DNA from: Fibrobacter succinogenes
GTDB lineage: Bacteria > Fibrobacterota > Fibrobacteria > Fibrobacterales > Fibrobacteraceae
Direction: 5' to 3'
Assembly: GCA_902762795.1 (NCBI GenBank)
Contig: CACWPM010000005.1
Span: forward strand, 1 to 64,000
DNA length: 64,000 nt
Under the pieces are notes generated by a model, which was given only the letters and a program-made list of their open reading frames with translations, made no database searches and was not told the origin of the DNA. This document shows positions 43,574 through 51,840 of this stretch, piece after piece; position 1 is the stretch's first letter, and each line of letters starts with the position of its first letter. The position numbers and the translations under genes were made by a program.

Positions 43574-43774
43574 ATGACAAAACTAATTGCACATATGTTC
43601 CCCGGCGTTTTCCTGATTGTAGTGTTTTCCCTGTTGAAAGCCTACGTTATCCCAGCCCACGTGACATTTGAATCGTGGTTCGTCTACGTCAACTTTTTCG
43701 TCTGGGTCGTTTGCATAACTGTCCCTTGCGTCATCTATTACCTGCGCACCCCGCCCGGAATCGATCATAAGTAG
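43574..43774 (+). CDS. small hypothetical membrane protein
   Basis: 66 residues with two hydrophobic segments (about 8-27 and 36-56) separated by a short loop, then a polar tail ending GIDHK. AGGG lies four bases upstream of ATG, a poor but possible ribosome site. It is the first gene after the inverted-repeat array. Coding is likely but not proven; no family recognised. Confidence 0.55.
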   Translation: MTKLIAHMFPGVFLIVVFSLLKAYVIPAHVTFESWFVYVNFFVWVVCITVPCVIYYLRTPPGIDHK

Positions 43775-43853
43775 TGATTAGTAAGCTGTGGTTAGTAAAC
43801 AGGTTTGTGATGAGTATGTTCTATAACATTTCCTAACCACTAACCACTGATTT
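43774..43853. repeat. heptad element with inverted arms before purN
   Basis: Left units GTGATTA, GTAAGCT, GTGGTTA, GTAAACA (43774-43801) and right units CTAACCA, CTAACCA, CTGATTT (43833-43853). GTGGTTAGT on the left is the reverse complement of ACTAACCAC on the right. Confidence 0.8.
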
Positions 43854-43869
43854 AAACTATATTTGGCGC

Positions 43870-44469
43870 ATGTTTAAAATTGGCGTCATGGCTTCCGGTG
43901 GTGGAAGCAACTTCAAAGCGATTATAGATCGCATTGGCGAGGGTGACCTCGAAGCCCAGTGCAAGTTTTTGATTACGAACAATGCGGGTTGTGGTGCTGT
44001 GCATCATGCCGAAGAATTCGGAATACCGGTTTACCATATCTCGGGCAAAACGCATCCCGATCAGGCTGCGTACGAAGCGGCCATGCTTGAAGTTCTCGAC
44101 AAGTACGATGTTGACCTCTTGATTTTGGCGGGCTACATGAAGGCGCTCCCGCTTTGCATGCTTGAGCGCATGCCGGACCGCATTTTGAACATTCATCCAT
44201 CTCTGTTGCCGAAGTTTGGCGGTAAGGGGTTCTTTGGACACCACGTTCACGAGGCCGTGCTTGCTGCACACGAAACGGAATCGGGCCCGACGGTGCATCT
44301 CGTGAGCGAAGAAATCGACCGCGGTCGCATCTTGGCGCAGACGAAAGTCCCTGTGCTGCCGGACGATACGCCTGACACGCTTGCCGCCCGTGTCTTGGAG
44401 CAGGAACATGCCCTGTACTGGAAGACTATTCGCGACTACGCGGAGAAGGTGATAGGTGTTAGGGATTAG
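43870..44469 (+). CDS. purN: phosphoribosylglycinamide formyltransferase
   Basis: 199 residues. MASGGGSNFKAI (phosphate loop), NIHPSLLPKFGGKGFFGHHVHEAV (catalytic Asn-His) and the later SEEIDRGRIL identify GAR transformylase of purine synthesis, using 10-formyltetrahydrofolate. The last codons (VIGVRD and the TAG stop) are written by a 7-bp-period tract (GATAGGT, GTTAGGG, ATTAGGT), so the natural C-terminus was probably replaced by repeat sequence. purF lies 12 kb away. Confidence 0.95.
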   Translation: MFKIGVMASGGGSNFKAIIDRIGEGDLEAQCKFLITNNAGCGAVHHAEEFGIPVYHISGKTHPDQAAYEAAMLEVLDKYDVDLLILAGYMKALPLCMLERMPDRILNIHPSLLPKFGGKGFFGHHVHEAVLAAHETESGPTVHLVSEEIDRGRILAQTKVPVLPDDTPDTLAARVLEQEHALYWKTIRDYAEKVIGVRD

Positions 44470-44568
44470 GTATTAGGGATAAAATTCGCGGCGGAGCCGC
44501 CCTGTATAGAAGTGCGTAGCACGTGATGTAAAGCCTAAAACCTATAACCTACAACCTAAGACCTAAAA
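44451..44568. repeat. full heptad element between purN and rnhB
   Basis: Left tract GATAGGT, GTTAGGG, ATTAGGT, ATTAGGG (44451-44478), GC hairpin GGCGG-AG-CCGCC (44490-44501), hairpin GTGC-GTA-GCAC (44512-44522), right inverted tract GCCTAAA, ACCTATA, ACCTACA, ACCTAAG, ACCTAAA (44533-44567). It begins inside purN and ends at the base before the rnhB ATG. Confidence 0.9.
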
Positions 44569-45372
44569 ATGAAATTCAAACTGCCCGCATTTCTTGAAAA
44601 CATCGAATCCCCTGTCGAAGGGGAGGTGGCGTTGCGCAAGTTCGCTGCAAATCCGCTTGCGTTCGGCGGTGATTTGGATTTGTTTTCTGCGGGAGCGGAT
44701 GGCGCGCGTTCTGAAAATGCGCCGGAAAATTCTGCGATTGTTGTGGGCATTGATGAAGTCGGGCGAGGGCCGCTCGCCGGGCCTGTTGTGGCGTGTGCTG
44801 CCGTGCTCCAGTCCCCCGATGCGCTTTTGACGCTGAACGATTCCAAGAAACTTTCCCGCCCGAAGCGCGAAGCGATGTTTGATGCAGTGAAAGACGCGTG
44901 TGCGTGCTATGCGATTGCGAGCGCGAGCGTCGAGGAAATTGACGAGATGAACATTCTCGAAGCGGATTTCTTGGCGATGCGTCGTGCGTTGCAGGCTCTT
45001 GGGTTTCCCGGCCTGAACGAATTCGCCCCCGAAATCCCCATTGAAGTCAAAGGCTCTTTCGCTTCCCTAACCACTAACCACCAACCACTAACCACTTTAA
45101 TCGCCGTCGATGGAAACCTCAAGATTCGTGGTGTCCCCGCCGAAAAGCAAATGCCGATCGTCAAAGGCGATGGCCGAATCGCAAGCATTTCGGCCGCCTC
45201 CATCCTTGCAAAAGTATTCCGTGACCGTTATATGGACAAGTTGGAAGAGACTTATCCGGGCTACGGTTTTGATAAACATGCTGGCTATGGAACAAAGTCT
45301 CATTTAGACGCTATCCGTCGCCTAGGATTTACTCCAGCACACCGCAAAAGCTTTCATCCGAAAAGTTTGTAG
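44569..45372 (+). CDS. rnhB: ribonuclease HII with repeat-derived insertion
   Basis: 267 residues. The catalytic wording GIDEVGRGPLAGPV (Asp, Glu of the DEDD set), LNDSKKLS, VDGN and later SISAASILAKVFRDRYM is intact; it removes ribonucleotides and RNA primers from DNA. Two oddities. About 55 extra N-terminal residues precede the core. An in-frame insertion near residues 160-177 reads SFASLTTNHQPLTT, encoded by CTAACCA heptads at 45067-45094. No Shine-Dalgarno: a heptad tract touches the ATG. The start could also be internal, since no other Met precedes the GIDEVG core closely. Confidence 0.93.
   Translation: MKFKLPAFLENIESPVEGEVALRKFAANPLAFGGDLDLFSAGADGARSENAPENSAIVVGIDEVGRGPLAGPVVACAAVLQSPDALLTLNDSKKLSRPKREAMFDAVKDACACYAIASASVEEIDEMNILEADFLAMRRALQALGFPGLNEFAPEIPIEVKGSFASLTTNHQPLTTLIAVDGNLKIRGVPAEKQMPIVKGDGRIASISAASILAKVFRDRYMDKLEETYPGYGFDKHAGYGTKSHLDAIRRLGFTPAHRKSFHPKSL
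45067..45094. repeat. heptad tract (CTAACCA)n inside rnhB
   Basis: Units CTAACCA, CTAACCA, CCAACCA, CTAACCA at 45067-45094, identical in type to the intergenic units at 43833-43846, read in frame within rnhB. Confidence 0.9.
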
Positions 45373-45406
45373 ATTATCCTGCCCTGGATTGTGTTGTCGC
45401 AGTTTG

Positions 45407-45430
45407 GCCGGAGTAACCGGCTGTTTTTTT
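45407..45430 (+). terminator. Rho-independent terminator of rnhB
   Basis: GCCGG (45407-45411) pairs with CCGGC (45417-45421) over AGTAA and is followed by TGTTTTTTT. Confidence 0.88.
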
Positions 45431-45516
45431 ATTGCTTTGACTATTGCAGAATATGTAATAAAGGCTATGTAAAAAAATGAAAAGTGTTTTTTTAAATGTG
45501 AATTTTTTATCTTTTT

Positions 45517-45528
45517 CCTTACGTAAGG
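45517..45528. promoter_or_regulatory. perfect 12-bp palindrome upstream of the sugar nucleotidyltransferase
   Basis: CCTTACGTAAGG, 36 bp before the ATG at 45565. Its core TTACGTAA also appears in the ddl/epimerase intergenic region (54346, 54545). Operator-like; the regulator is unknown. Confidence 0.5.
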
Positions 45529-45564
45529 GTGTTTGAATACACTAATAGAAAAAAGGGTTTTTGA

Positions 45565-46488
45565 ATGAAAATAGTTCTTCCTGTTGCTGGAAATGGCATT
45601 CGCCTTCGTCCATACACGGAAAATTTACCAAAGTGTTTGCTTCCTGTTGCTGGTAAGACAATCCTTGATTGGATCGTCGATGGTGCTCTTTTTTTGAATC
45701 CTTCCGAGACTATTTTTATTACAGGTTATAAAGCCTCTGTTGTTGATGAATATTTGAAGAACAAACAGGAATGGGGCGCAGTACGCACGGTTATCCAGTC
45801 CAATCCGCAGGGCTTGGGTGAAGCCATTAGCCTTGCGCTTCCTTATGTGAATGATGATGAACCGCTCTTGATTATTCTTGGCGATACGCTTTTTGAAGCG
45901 GATCTATCCATTCTCGACAAAGCCACTGAAAACATTCTCTACACGTTTAAGGTTGAGGATCCCAAGCGTTTTGGCGTTGCCGTGACGGATAAGAATGGTT
46001 GTATAGAGCGCCTTGTGGAAAAACCGCAGGAGTTTGTTTCGGACGAAGCTATAGTTGGAATTTATTACATCAAGGATGTCAAGGCACTCAAGGAGGCTTT
46101 GAACTATCTCATGCAAAATAATATCCGTACGAAGGGTGAATTCCAGCTGACGGATGCGCTTGAACGGATGATTCAGGGCGGTTGCATGTTCCATACGGCT
46201 CCGGTCGAAAAGTGGCTTGATTGCGGTCTTGTGGAAACTTTGCTTGAAACAAATGCGCATGTCTTGCAACGAAATGAAAAATCTCCTCCGCAACAGTTCG
46301 AAGGTTCCGAGATTATCATGCCTTGCCATATCGGTAAAAACGTGGTTATCAAGAATTCCAAGGTCGGTCCTAACGTGTCGGTTGGAGATAACTGCGTGAT
46401 TGAAAATTCAGAAGTTCGCGACGCCATATTCTGGGACGGTGTGAAGGTCGTGAATCAAAAACTTGAAAAAGTCGTCGTTCACGAGTAA
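45565..46488 (+). CDS. sugar-1-phosphate nucleotidyltransferase
   Basis: 307 residues. The N-terminal nucleotidyltransferase signature is MKIVLPVAGNGIRLRPYTENLPKCLLPVAGKTIL, with the metal Asp in LGDTLFE, and VEKPQE and GEFQLTDALERMI further on. The last about 60 residues are a short left-handed hexapeptide helix (IGKNVVIKNSKVGPNVSVGDNCVIENS). The layout resembles RfbA/GlmU-type enzymes making NDP-sugars for envelope glycans. The specific nucleotide and sugar cannot be read from sequence. A palindrome lies in its upstream region. Confidence 0.85.
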   Translation: MKIVLPVAGNGIRLRPYTENLPKCLLPVAGKTILDWIVDGALFLNPSETIFITGYKASVVDEYLKNKQEWGAVRTVIQSNPQGLGEAISLALPYVNDDEPLLIILGDTLFEADLSILDKATENILYTFKVEDPKRFGVAVTDKNGCIERLVEKPQEFVSDEAIVGIYYIKDVKALKEALNYLMQNNIRTKGEFQLTDALERMIQGGCMFHTAPVEKWLDCGLVETLLETNAHVLQRNEKSPPQQFEGSEIIMPCHIGKNVVIKNSKVGPNVSVGDNCVIENSEVRDAIFWDGVKVVNQKLEKVVVHE

Positions 46489-46540
46489 TTCGTAAAAATG
46501 ACGTGTTGGACTTTGCGGTTCACACTCGATAAACATTAAA

Positions 46541-46566
46541 AAAGGCATCGCACCGCGATGCCTTCT
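46541..46566. terminator. bidirectional terminator between convergent genes
   Basis: GGCATCGC (46544-46551) pairs perfectly with GCGATGCC (46555-46562); on the minus strand a TTTTTT tract follows, so it mainly ends the AsmA-like transcript, and also lies after the nucleotidyltransferase gene. Confidence 0.9.
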
Positions 46567-46590
46567 GGCTTTCTAATTCCCTGGTTTATA

Positions 46591-46613
46591 GCCAACTGTG
46601 GAAACGCCGCCTA
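46591..46613. repeat. decayed hairpin piece of the heptad element
   Basis: GCCAACTGTGGAAACGCCGC followed by CTACTG resembles the CCAACTGCGGCGAAGCCGC end of the elements at 21491 and 53105; it overlaps the stop codon of the AsmA-like gene. Confidence 0.5.
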
Positions 46614-48986
46614 CTGTACGTCCACGGTGACTTTATACATGGGCTTGTCCTTGTAGTTGCGAAGCGCATCTTTCGGGGCCGTAATGATTTTCAGATTCTT
46701 CTTTGTGATGCCTGGCTGTGCGCGTAGAACCTTGAGGAGGTCGGCATTGCGCTGGGCGGCCATCTTGGGAAGAACTTTCATCATGTAGTTTTTGTCGATT
46801 TCGGCGGAGTGCTCCTTGACGTAGGCCTGGAATTCCTTGTCCTTTTCTTTCATTTCGTCAATAGCTCTGTAGTCAAGTTCGTTCAGTTCTGTTTTGTTGT
46901 TCTTTTGTTTGTAGAAATCGATCTTGAGTTGTTTGACCTTGTATTCCTTGGCTGTTTTTCTCGGACTGTAGTATTGCGTGAAGGTCAGCATGAGCTTTGG
47001 ATCCTTCTGGATGATTTCTGTCATCTTGATGGCTTTCGCGTACTGTTCGCTGGTGAATGTTTCCGAGTTTGCATCTATCACCACTTCATCGTTCTTGCCG
47101 AGATCGAAACCGAGTGCGCTAGCTCCTGCAAGGGCGAGATTTCCGACAAGCCTGAATGGCGAAATCGCTACTTTGACGAGCAGGTTCACGACGGTTTTCC
47201 AAATAATTTTTCCGTAGGAAAAATCCGGGTCATCAAGGTTTCCCTTGACCGGGACATCGAATTGAATCTTGTCGTCTTTGTCTTTCAAGATATAGAGGCC
47301 AATCTTCATCGGAACAGTGTATTCCGGATCGATGTCGTCAACTTTGTTACCAACGGTAATGTTGTAAATATCGATGGTGTTCTTGCTGTCGAGATTGCGC
47401 GCCACAATCTTGTTTTCACTTGCGAAGGCGAGCGTTCCTGCCTTGATGGGGTAGGCCGTGTAATGGAGCGAGTAGTTCGAGAAGTGCTTGAGGGCGAGGT
47501 TTTTTATGCTGATGTAAATGTCCATCGTGTTCAAGTTGCTGAGGGCGCCGTGGTACTTGAGCGAGAGGCTTCCGCCTTCGGGGAATGCTGCCGAGACTTT
47601 CACGTTGCACGGAGTGTCGTAATTAATGTTTTGACCACTTACGGTAATGTCGCTAACCTTGTAGTTGAATGGGCGGATGATAGTGTGGTCGGTAACGGTA
47701 ATGTATGTGTTCTTGACGAGGAGCTTGTTGATCTTGGCTTTCAGTTTTTTTGCCTTGGCGGGTTTGGCAGGTGAATTTGTCGAAGTATCGGCGATTTTTG
47801 TCGTATCGCTAGTGGCTTCGGCCGGTTCCACTTTAGGCTCTTCCGTTGAGGTGTTCTCGGTTGCTGTGGCATCCTGTTTTGAACCTTCTGCCGCGACGTC
47901 TTCCTTGGCGGTCGTGTCCGGGGCCGGTGCGTTCTTGTTCATCGGGGCGAGGAGCACGTCAAAATTTGTCTTGCCGTCCTTGTACAAGTCGATGTGCGCA
48001 AAAGCGCCATCCACGATGACCGAATCGATGAGGTAGGCGTTTTCAGTCATGTTCGCCTTACCGATGCCGACGATGACGTTTTCGGCGCCGAGCTTGCTTC
48101 CGCTATTTTCCGTGAGGCCCACGTTGTCCAGAGAAACTTTGCCTTTGACATTGGAGGAAATAATGCTATTGATGTTTCCGTTGATGGTCAAGTTTGCAGA
48201 TAGGTAACCTGCAAAATCCTTGTAGCTGATAAAGTCGTTCAAGTATGGCTTTATGCAAGAGAGCGCAAAACGGTGCAAGTTCAAATAAATGTTGAAATTG
48301 TAAGTCGCCATGTTGGCATCGACTTTTACGGTGAGATCCCCTCCGTCAGCAAACCTGAGACTGAGATCGACACCTGTCGAATTGTCTTCCAGATAAATTG
48401 CAGGAATGTTAATCGAAAAATCCTTGAGGTGGAACTTGGAACCGACCTTGGTGTCTTGGTAAATGATGTTCCCTTTTTCGAAGACTATGTTGCGCAGGCA
48501 AAGCTTGACGGGCAGTCCGGCCGCGATTTCTGCTGCGCTTTTGTTGCTGTTGTCCTCGACCTTCTTTTCTTCGGGATGCTCCGCATAGTAGATGCTGTCT
48601 TTCTTGGCTAGGAATTCCAAAATGTCGCTGAAGTTGAAGCGTTCACCGTGCTGGCTTACTCGGACATAAAGCTCCTTCATGTAGATATCGCTGATATCCA
48701 GCGTGCCTGTAAATAGCTTGAGCGGGTTGATATTGATGCTGAATTTCTCGAATGCGACAAAGCGAGTCTGGTCGTCTGCTTCCATGACCGCGAGCGTATC
48801 GACATCCAGGACGTAGGTGAATGGGTTTAAACTTATATCCTTGATAGTGATACTTCGGCCAATCATTTCCTTGGAGTGTTCTTCGATATAGCTGCGGGCT
48901 ATCTTTGGACCCACGAGGAGGGCGATGAAGTAGATGAGGACCAATGATCCTAGGACGATGAGGATAATTTTGACTGGCTTTTTCAT
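46611..48986 (-). CDS. AsmA/DUF748-like envelope protein
   Basis: 791 residues. One N-terminal membrane anchor (VKIILIVLGSLVLIYFIALLV), then the DUF748 wording GRSITIKDISLNPFTYVLDVDTLAVME and a long run of beta-rich repeats. Around residues 355-415 there is a low-complexity Pro/Ala/Glu/Thr segment, and the C-terminal 150 residues are charged and helical. AsmA-like proteins bridge inner and outer membranes and are thought to move phospholipids. Codon 1 has no strong ribosome site. It diverges from the GH9 gene at 49101. Confidence 0.82.
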   Translation of the reverse strand: MKKPVKIILIVLGSLVLIYFIALLVGPKIARSYIEEHSKEMIGRSITIKDISLNPFTYVLDVDTLAVMEADDQTRFVAFEKFSININPLKLFTGTLDISDIYMKELYVRVSQHGERFNFSDILEFLAKKDSIYYAEHPEEKKVEDNSNKSAAEIAAGLPVKLCLRNIVFEKGNIIYQDTKVGSKFHLKDFSINIPAIYLEDNSTGVDLSLRFADGGDLTVKVDANMATYNFNIYLNLHRFALSCIKPYLNDFISYKDFAGYLSANLTINGNINSIISSNVKGKVSLDNVGLTENSGSKLGAENVIVGIGKANMTENAYLIDSVIVDGAFAHIDLYKDGKTNFDVLLAPMNKNAPAPDTTAKEDVAAEGSKQDATATENTSTEEPKVEPAEATSDTTKIADTSTNSPAKPAKAKKLKAKINKLLVKNTYITVTDHTIIRPFNYKVSDITVSGQNINYDTPCNVKVSAAFPEGGSLSLKYHGALSNLNTMDIYISIKNLALKHFSNYSLHYTAYPIKAGTLAFASENKIVARNLDSKNTIDIYNITVGNKVDDIDPEYTVPMKIGLYILKDKDDKIQFDVPVKGNLDDPDFSYGKIIWKTVVNLLVKVAISPFRLVGNLALAGASALGFDLGKNDEVVIDANSETFTSEQYAKAIKMTEIIQKDPKLMLTFTQYYSPRKTAKEYKVKQLKIDFYKQKNNKTELNELDYRAIDEMKEKDKEFQAYVKEHSAEIDKNYMMKVLPKMAAQRNADLLKVLRAQPGITKKNLKIITAPKDALRNYKDKPMYKVTVDVQ

Positions 48987-49100
48987 GGTATAAAATCTAA
49001 ATATAATTATGAGAAAAGTGTAGTAAAAAAGCCTAAAATAGATAAGCTATTTGGGGTGGTTTTGGACTAGATTAAAAAAAAAAAAAGTTATTCTTGATAC

Positions 49101-50819
49101 ATGATTGCGAAAATCCATTATTGTCAACCGGGTTATGCTCCATCTGCCACCAAGACATTCTTGGTTGCCTTTTTGGAAGAGGTTCCGTTTACAGCGGTTA
49201 AGTTCAAAATTTTGGATGGAGAGTCTCGTATTGTTTACGAAGGGTTGGCTGGGAAGTTTTGTCATTGCGATTATACGGGTGAGTTCTTGTTCAAGGGAGA
49301 TTTCACTGAGGTTTCCACTCCAGGGCGCTATCGGATTGCCATAGATGACTATAACGTAAAATCGCATTTGTTTGAGATTTCCAATGAATGGATTGTGCGT
49401 GAGCTTCGGGCCAATATCAAGTCGTTCTATTTTCAACGGAGCGGCGTAGAATTGCCATTAAAATATGCGGGGGCTTGGGCGCGTCCGGCTGCACACTTGG
49501 ATGACAAACTTGAATTCCATCCGACAATGAACCGCGCTGGCGATTGGAATGCCCATGGCGGTTGGTACGATGCCGGTGATTATGGCAAGTATATTGTGAA
49601 TGGGGGCGTGAGTGTTGCAACGCTGATGCTTGCGTGCGAACTTCAAAATAAAAATAAATTTGTTTGTGACAAACTCTTCAACGCCTCGTTTGAACAGCCT
49701 GAAAGCTTGTTGGATGAAATCCGATTTGAATTGGAATTTTTCTTGCGGATGCAAGATGACGACGGTGGTGTGTTTTTTAAAGTGACACCTTATCGCTGGG
49801 ATGGTTTCGTGATGCCGTCAGAATCTGACGTCTCGCAAAAACGCTATATCCTCGGAAAATCTACATCTTCGACGCTGAATTTTGTAGGGGCTTTGGCCGA
49901 AGCGCATCACGTGTATATTGATATCGATAGTGAATTTGCGACAAAGTGCTTGATCGCAAGTGCCCGTGCTTATTTATGGGCCGAGAAAAATCCAGAAGTG
50001 GAATGGCCGCACAACACAGAAGGCAGCGGCGGATATGGCGATCCTGATTTGGGCGATGATTTTTTCTGGGCGCGAGCTATGCTTTATCGTGAACTGAAAA
50101 GCGAACGTGGCGCCGCTTGCCTAAATGCTTCAGCTTTGGCTGATGGTCATGAGACCGGGTTAAACATTGCAAAATTTGTCGATGAAAATATCACGGAAAT
50201 GACCGAACGAATAGAAAATTTGCTCCCTGCGGATATGGAGGCTTATTTGCCGACATACGGGCTGCAATGGCGTTCAACGCAGAACTTGGCATGGTTCGCT
50301 CTTGCAACGATGGATTGCAAGTGGAATGATCGTGCTCGAATGGCTTTCAAATACACAGCCGATGAAATTCTCCGTTTGCAAGAGAATGATCCGTATAACT
50401 TATCTATTCGCAAGTTTATCTGGGGCAGCAATGGCGATATTGCAAATCATGCGTTGACACTTTATTTGTCATACGAATGGTTTAAAGAAAAAAGGTATCG
50501 TGATGCGGCCATGCAACAAATTGAATTTATCTATGGTAAAAATCCTGTTGACGTAAGTTTTGTAACGGGCTCGTCGTGGAGTTCTCCAAAGCATCCGCAT
50601 CATCGCATCAGCCATTCGGACGGAGTCGAAGAACCGGTGCCGGGGCTTGTCGTAGGCGGCATTAACGAAGATCGTCAGGATCTCCATCGCAATCCGCATT
50701 ATTTAGGCGATGCCCGTGGGTTTTCATATGCCGATGAACAGTGTTCATTTGCAAGTAATGAAGTCGCGATTAACTGGAGCGCTCCTTTGACTGCCGCTTT
50801 GTTGTTACTTGTCCGCTAA
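49101..50819 (+). CDS. GH9 glucanase lacking a signal peptide
   Basis: 572 residues. About 1-95 is the Ig-like N-domain (IHYCQPGYAPSATKTFLV..., FTEVSTPGRYRI). About 105-572 is the GH9 barrel with GGWYDAGDYGKYIVNGG (Asp157, Asp160), HHRISHSDG and the acid motif NEVAINWSAPL (Glu554). There is no signal peptide, linker or sorting tail, unlike the giant GH9 at 22754, so it is probably intracellular or periplasmic-by-other-route, perhaps trimming imported cellodextrins. An alternative upstream start with a signal is not available because the preceding bases are A-rich noncoding sequence. Confidence 0.9.
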   Translation: MIAKIHYCQPGYAPSATKTFLVAFLEEVPFTAVKFKILDGESRIVYEGLAGKFCHCDYTGEFLFKGDFTEVSTPGRYRIAIDDYNVKSHLFEISNEWIVRELRANIKSFYFQRSGVELPLKYAGAWARPAAHLDDKLEFHPTMNRAGDWNAHGGWYDAGDYGKYIVNGGVSVATLMLACELQNKNKFVCDKLFNASFEQPESLLDEIRFELEFFLRMQDDDGGVFFKVTPYRWDGFVMPSESDVSQKRYILGKSTSSTLNFVGALAEAHHVYIDIDSEFATKCLIASARAYLWAEKNPEVEWPHNTEGSGGYGDPDLGDDFFWARAMLYRELKSERGAACLNASALADGHETGLNIAKFVDENITEMTERIENLLPADMEAYLPTYGLQWRSTQNLAWFALATMDCKWNDRARMAFKYTADEILRLQENDPYNLSIRKFIWGSNGDIANHALTLYLSYEWFKEKRYRDAAMQQIEFIYGKNPVDVSFVTGSSWSSPKHPHHRISHSDGVEEPVPGLVVGGINEDRQDLHRNPHYLGDARGFSYADEQCSFASNEVAINWSAPLTAALLLLVR

Positions 50820-50923
50820 ATGACAGGGAACGTGGCTATCGCTTTTTGCTTGAGCTCAAATCCTGTAGAAAATTTTTTTACTTTACGATATTGTTGTTAA
50901 TATCGAAGATGCTGGTGGGCCCG

Positions 50924-51835
50924 TTATTTCTTTGAATTCGCAGGTTTAGTGGATGCTTTGGAGGGTTCCTTCTTCGTCTCTTTTGGCGAGGCTTTAGAAA
51001 CTTCCGGCTTTTTTTCAATATTTTTTTCTTTGGGTTGTTCCTTTGCTGCTTCTTTTTCGGATTCGCTTTTTATCTTGTCTTCAATCCTTGGTAAAATCTT
51101 TTGCAAATTGACATTTGAACGGATATCTTTTTTGTATTCGGCGTAAGACTTAATGGGTTTATAGTATGAGGAATCTACGGCTTTGAGAGTATCGGTGTTG
51201 AAAATATCTATATACGAGGCGAATAAAGCCGCCCAACCACGGAGCCAAACTTTGCGCGATTCTCTGTTGTTGTACCAACAGCTTGGATTGTATGTGACGT
51301 GTTGGATATCCTTGGTCAGGTAGACTGGACTATTTCCAGAAAGCTTTTGAAAAATTCTTTTGACTCTATACGTCGATTCTCCCGATGTCAAGAGAAGTAC
51401 TGTGTCGATGTTGTGTTTTTTTAACCATGGAACAAGAGAGTAGGCTTCGCTGATGGTGGACGGGTCGTTGTGCGGAACCAAGAATACGGCATTTTCGTCA
51501 AAAGCTCCGAGTTTCATGAAATCTTCGGCATAAAATTCAGAATTGCTCCTGTCGCGGAATGTGCGGCGTCCGAGAATGAGAACGGAATCCGCTTTCCCTT
51601 CTTTTAAAAGGTTTGCTGCATAGTCGTTTCGCTCGAGGTCTGCAGTTTGCCCGTCGAGTACCGCTACCCATTTAACATGTTCGAAACTGTCGTCTTCGAC
51701 AAGCCAGTGTCCACTTTTTTCAAAGATAACATAAGTAAGTATGGCTATAATAAGTAGAGCGAACAGCGTAAATCCTACGCTGAAATTCTTTTTTTTACGA
51801 TTCTCGTTCTTGTCGGATTTTAGAATTTTTGACAA
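50924..51835 (-). CDS. YdcF/DUF218-like membrane-anchored protein
   Basis: 303 residues from a TTG start, six bases after the rimI stop and with AGCAGG upstream. One membrane helix (VGFTLFALLIIAILTYVIF), then a DUF218-type fold: VAVLDGQTADLERNDYAANLLKEGKADSVLILG, STISEAYSLVPWLKKHNIDTVLLLTS. The last about 50 residues are a Lys/Glu/Pro/Ser-rich disordered tail. DUF218 proteins such as SanA and YdcF are linked to envelope integrity. Probably the last gene of the tsaB-rimI-DUF218 group. Confidence 0.75.
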   Translation of the reverse strand: MSKILKSDKNENRKKKNFSVGFTLFALLIIAILTYVIFEKSGHWLVEDDSFEHVKWVAVLDGQTADLERNDYAANLLKEGKADSVLILGRRTFRDRSNSEFYAEDFMKLGAFDENAVFLVPHNDPSTISEAYSLVPWLKKHNIDTVLLLTSGESTYRVKRIFQKLSGNSPVYLTKDIQHVTYNPSCWYNNRESRKVWLRGWAALFASYIDIFNTDTLKAVDSSYYKPIKSYAEYKKDIRSNVNLQKILPRIEDKIKSESEKEAAKEQPKEKNIEKKPEVSKASPKETKKEPSKASTKPANSKK

Positions 51836-51840
51836 AGTAA

